Shown: positions 15,284 to 16,188 of the stretch, in pieces | How the letters are laid out: each line of letters begins with the position of its first letter | Numbering within the stretch: the stretch's first letter is position 1 | Program-made: the position numbers and the translations under genes | The notes under the pieces: model-generated | What the model was told of the DNA's origin: nothing | Seen by the model: the letters and a program-made list of their open reading frames with translations, nothing else | The model's database searches: none | Origin: Hyphomicrobiales bacterium | GTDB taxonomy: Bacteria > Pseudomonadota > Alphaproteobacteria > Rhizobiales > Xanthobacteraceae | Direction of reading: 5' to 3' | NCBI GenBank assembly: GCA_017304505.1 | Contig: JAFKKQ010000132.1 | Span: 3,408 to 19,595 of the forward strand | DNA length: 16,188 bases

Positions 15284-16188
15284 CAGGCCCCTCCCCCCGC
15301 GGTCGCGAGCCAGGCCGCGCCGCAGGCCTTCGCCAATTCGCGCACGCGCAGGATGTAGCTTTGCCGCTCGGTCACCGAGATCACGCCGCGCGCATCGAGC
15401 AGGTTGAAGACGTGGCTCGCCTTGATGCACTGATCGTAGGCCGGCAGCGCCATCAGGTGGCGCTCCTTCTTGTCGGGCTCTTTTTCGTTTTTCTGCCAGC
15501 CGGCATCGAGATATTTCTTGCAGGCGCCTTCGGCCATCTTGAACTGCTCGAACAACATCGCCGTGTCGGAGTGCTCGAAGTTGTGCCGCGAATACTCCTG
15601 CTCGGCCTGCAGGAACACGTCGCCGTAGGTCACCTTCTCTGCGCCTTCGCGGCCGTTGAAGTTCAGGTTGTAGACGTTGTCGACGCCCTGCACATACATC
15701 GCCAGGCGCTCAAGACCATAGGTCAGTTCACCCGCGACCGGCGCGCATTCGAAACCCGCGACCTGCTGGAAGTAGGTGAACTGCGACACCTCCATGCCGT
15801 CGCACCAGCACTCCCAGCCGAGCCCCCAGGCGCCGAGCGTCGGGCTCTCCCAATCGTCCTCGACGAAACGGATGTCATGGAGCGCGGCATCGACGCCGAT
15901 GGCGGCGAGCGACTTCAGGTAAAGCTCCTGAATGTCGAGCGGCGACGGCTTCAGGATCACCTGAAACTGGTAGTAGTGCTGAAGGCGGTTGGGGTTCTCG
16001 CCGTAACGGCCGTCCTTGGGCCGGCGCGACGGCTGCACATAGGCAGCGTTCCAGCGATGGGGCCCGAGCGCGCGCAGCGTCGTCGCCGGGTGGAAGGTGC
16101 CGGCGCCGACCTCCATGTCGTAGGGCTGCAGGACGACGCAGCCGCGATCCGCCCAGAACCGCTGCAACGCCAGAATCAAACCCTGGAA
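15283..16188 (-). CDS. glyQ: Glycyl-tRNA synthetase alpha subunit GlyQ, 5' end cut by the window edge
   Basis: Catalytic class II subunit of the alpha2beta2 glycyl-tRNA synthetase, which activates glycine with ATP and transfers it to tRNA-Gly. The frame is open to the last base of the window, giving 301 residues that begin [12 protein letters not shown]. GlyQ proteins usually start only a few residues before this, so just the start codon and a few residues are missing; the Met at 16179 is internal. Class II motifs are clear: [67 protein letters not shown] and [15 protein letters not shown]. The C-terminal helical part has [13 protein letters not shown] and ends [10 protein letters not shown]. 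The stop overlaps the glyS start by one base, so glyQ-glyS form an operon. Confidence 0.97.
   Translation of the reverse strand, partial: FQGLILALQRFWADRGCVVLQPYDMEVGAGTFHPATTLRALGPHRWNAAYVQPSRRPKDGRYGENPNRLQHYYQFQVILKPSPLDIQELYLKSLAAIGVDAALHDIRFVEDDWESPTLGAWGLGWECWCDGMEVSQFTYFQQVAGFECAPVAGELTYGLERLAMYVQGVDNVYNLNFNGREGAEKVTYGDVFLQAEQEYSRHNFEHSDTAMLFEQFKMAEGACKKYLDAGWQKNEKEPDKKERHLMALPAYDQCIKASHVFNLLDARGVISVTERQSYILRVRELAKACGAAWLATAGGGA

Noticed and set aside
13973..15358. A 461-codon plus-strand frame opposite glyS
   Set aside because: Antisense shadow: Arg/Leu/His-rich with no domain.
15284..15430. N-terminal extension of the GlyS frame into glyQ
   Set aside because: The family start [16 protein letters not shown] lies at 15283 with a strong ribosome site; the upstream residues are a shadow of glyQ.

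Overview
The window is an ordinary high-GC chromosomal segment of an alphaproteobacterium, most likely a Hyphomicrobiales (Rhizobiales) member close to Bradyrhizobium, Rhodopseudomonas, Afipia or Pseudolabrys. I base this on gene content, GC-rich codon use, and the style of GlyS, PpdK and NadA. Both ends cut a gene: an MFS transporter on the left and glyQ on the right. I see no rRNA, tRNA, CRISPR array, insertion sequence, integrase or phage gene.

Layout from left to right. (1) A truncated MFS permease (minus) faces away from nadA-nadC (plus), two genes of de novo NAD synthesis with no nadB between them. The divergent spacer carries a perfect 12-bp inverted repeat just before nadA, a good candidate for a NAD-responsive operator. 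A hairpin with a T-tract ends the nadAC unit and overlaps the stop codon of the convergent gene. (2) That convergent gene (minus) encodes a SleB-type cell wall hydrolase with a long proline-rich linker. (3) A minus-strand TRAP-TAXI uptake operon follows: a fused 4TM/12TM permease, a TAXI-family periplasmic binding protein and a small three-helix membrane protein. (4) Next, all minus strand, come an alpha/beta hydrolase with an Asp nucleophile, pyruvate phosphate dikinase, and the glycyl-tRNA synthetase pair glyQ-glyS.

The genes are mostly housekeeping or transport: NAD synthesis, peptidoglycan hydrolysis, solute uptake, the pyruvate/PEP node and tRNA charging. The most unusual feature is in glyS. 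About 100 residues (302 bp to 315 bp of DNA) sit where E. coli GlyS has only about 25 to 30. Part of this stretch is far more AT-rich than its surroundings, yet the frame is intact. It contains a TCTAGA-centred palindrome that resembles the start of dispersed repeats I remember from Bradyrhizobium-type genomes. I find no convincing undescribed multi-gene system here. The items worth a second look are the glyS insert, the nadA operator and the third gene of the TRAP operon.
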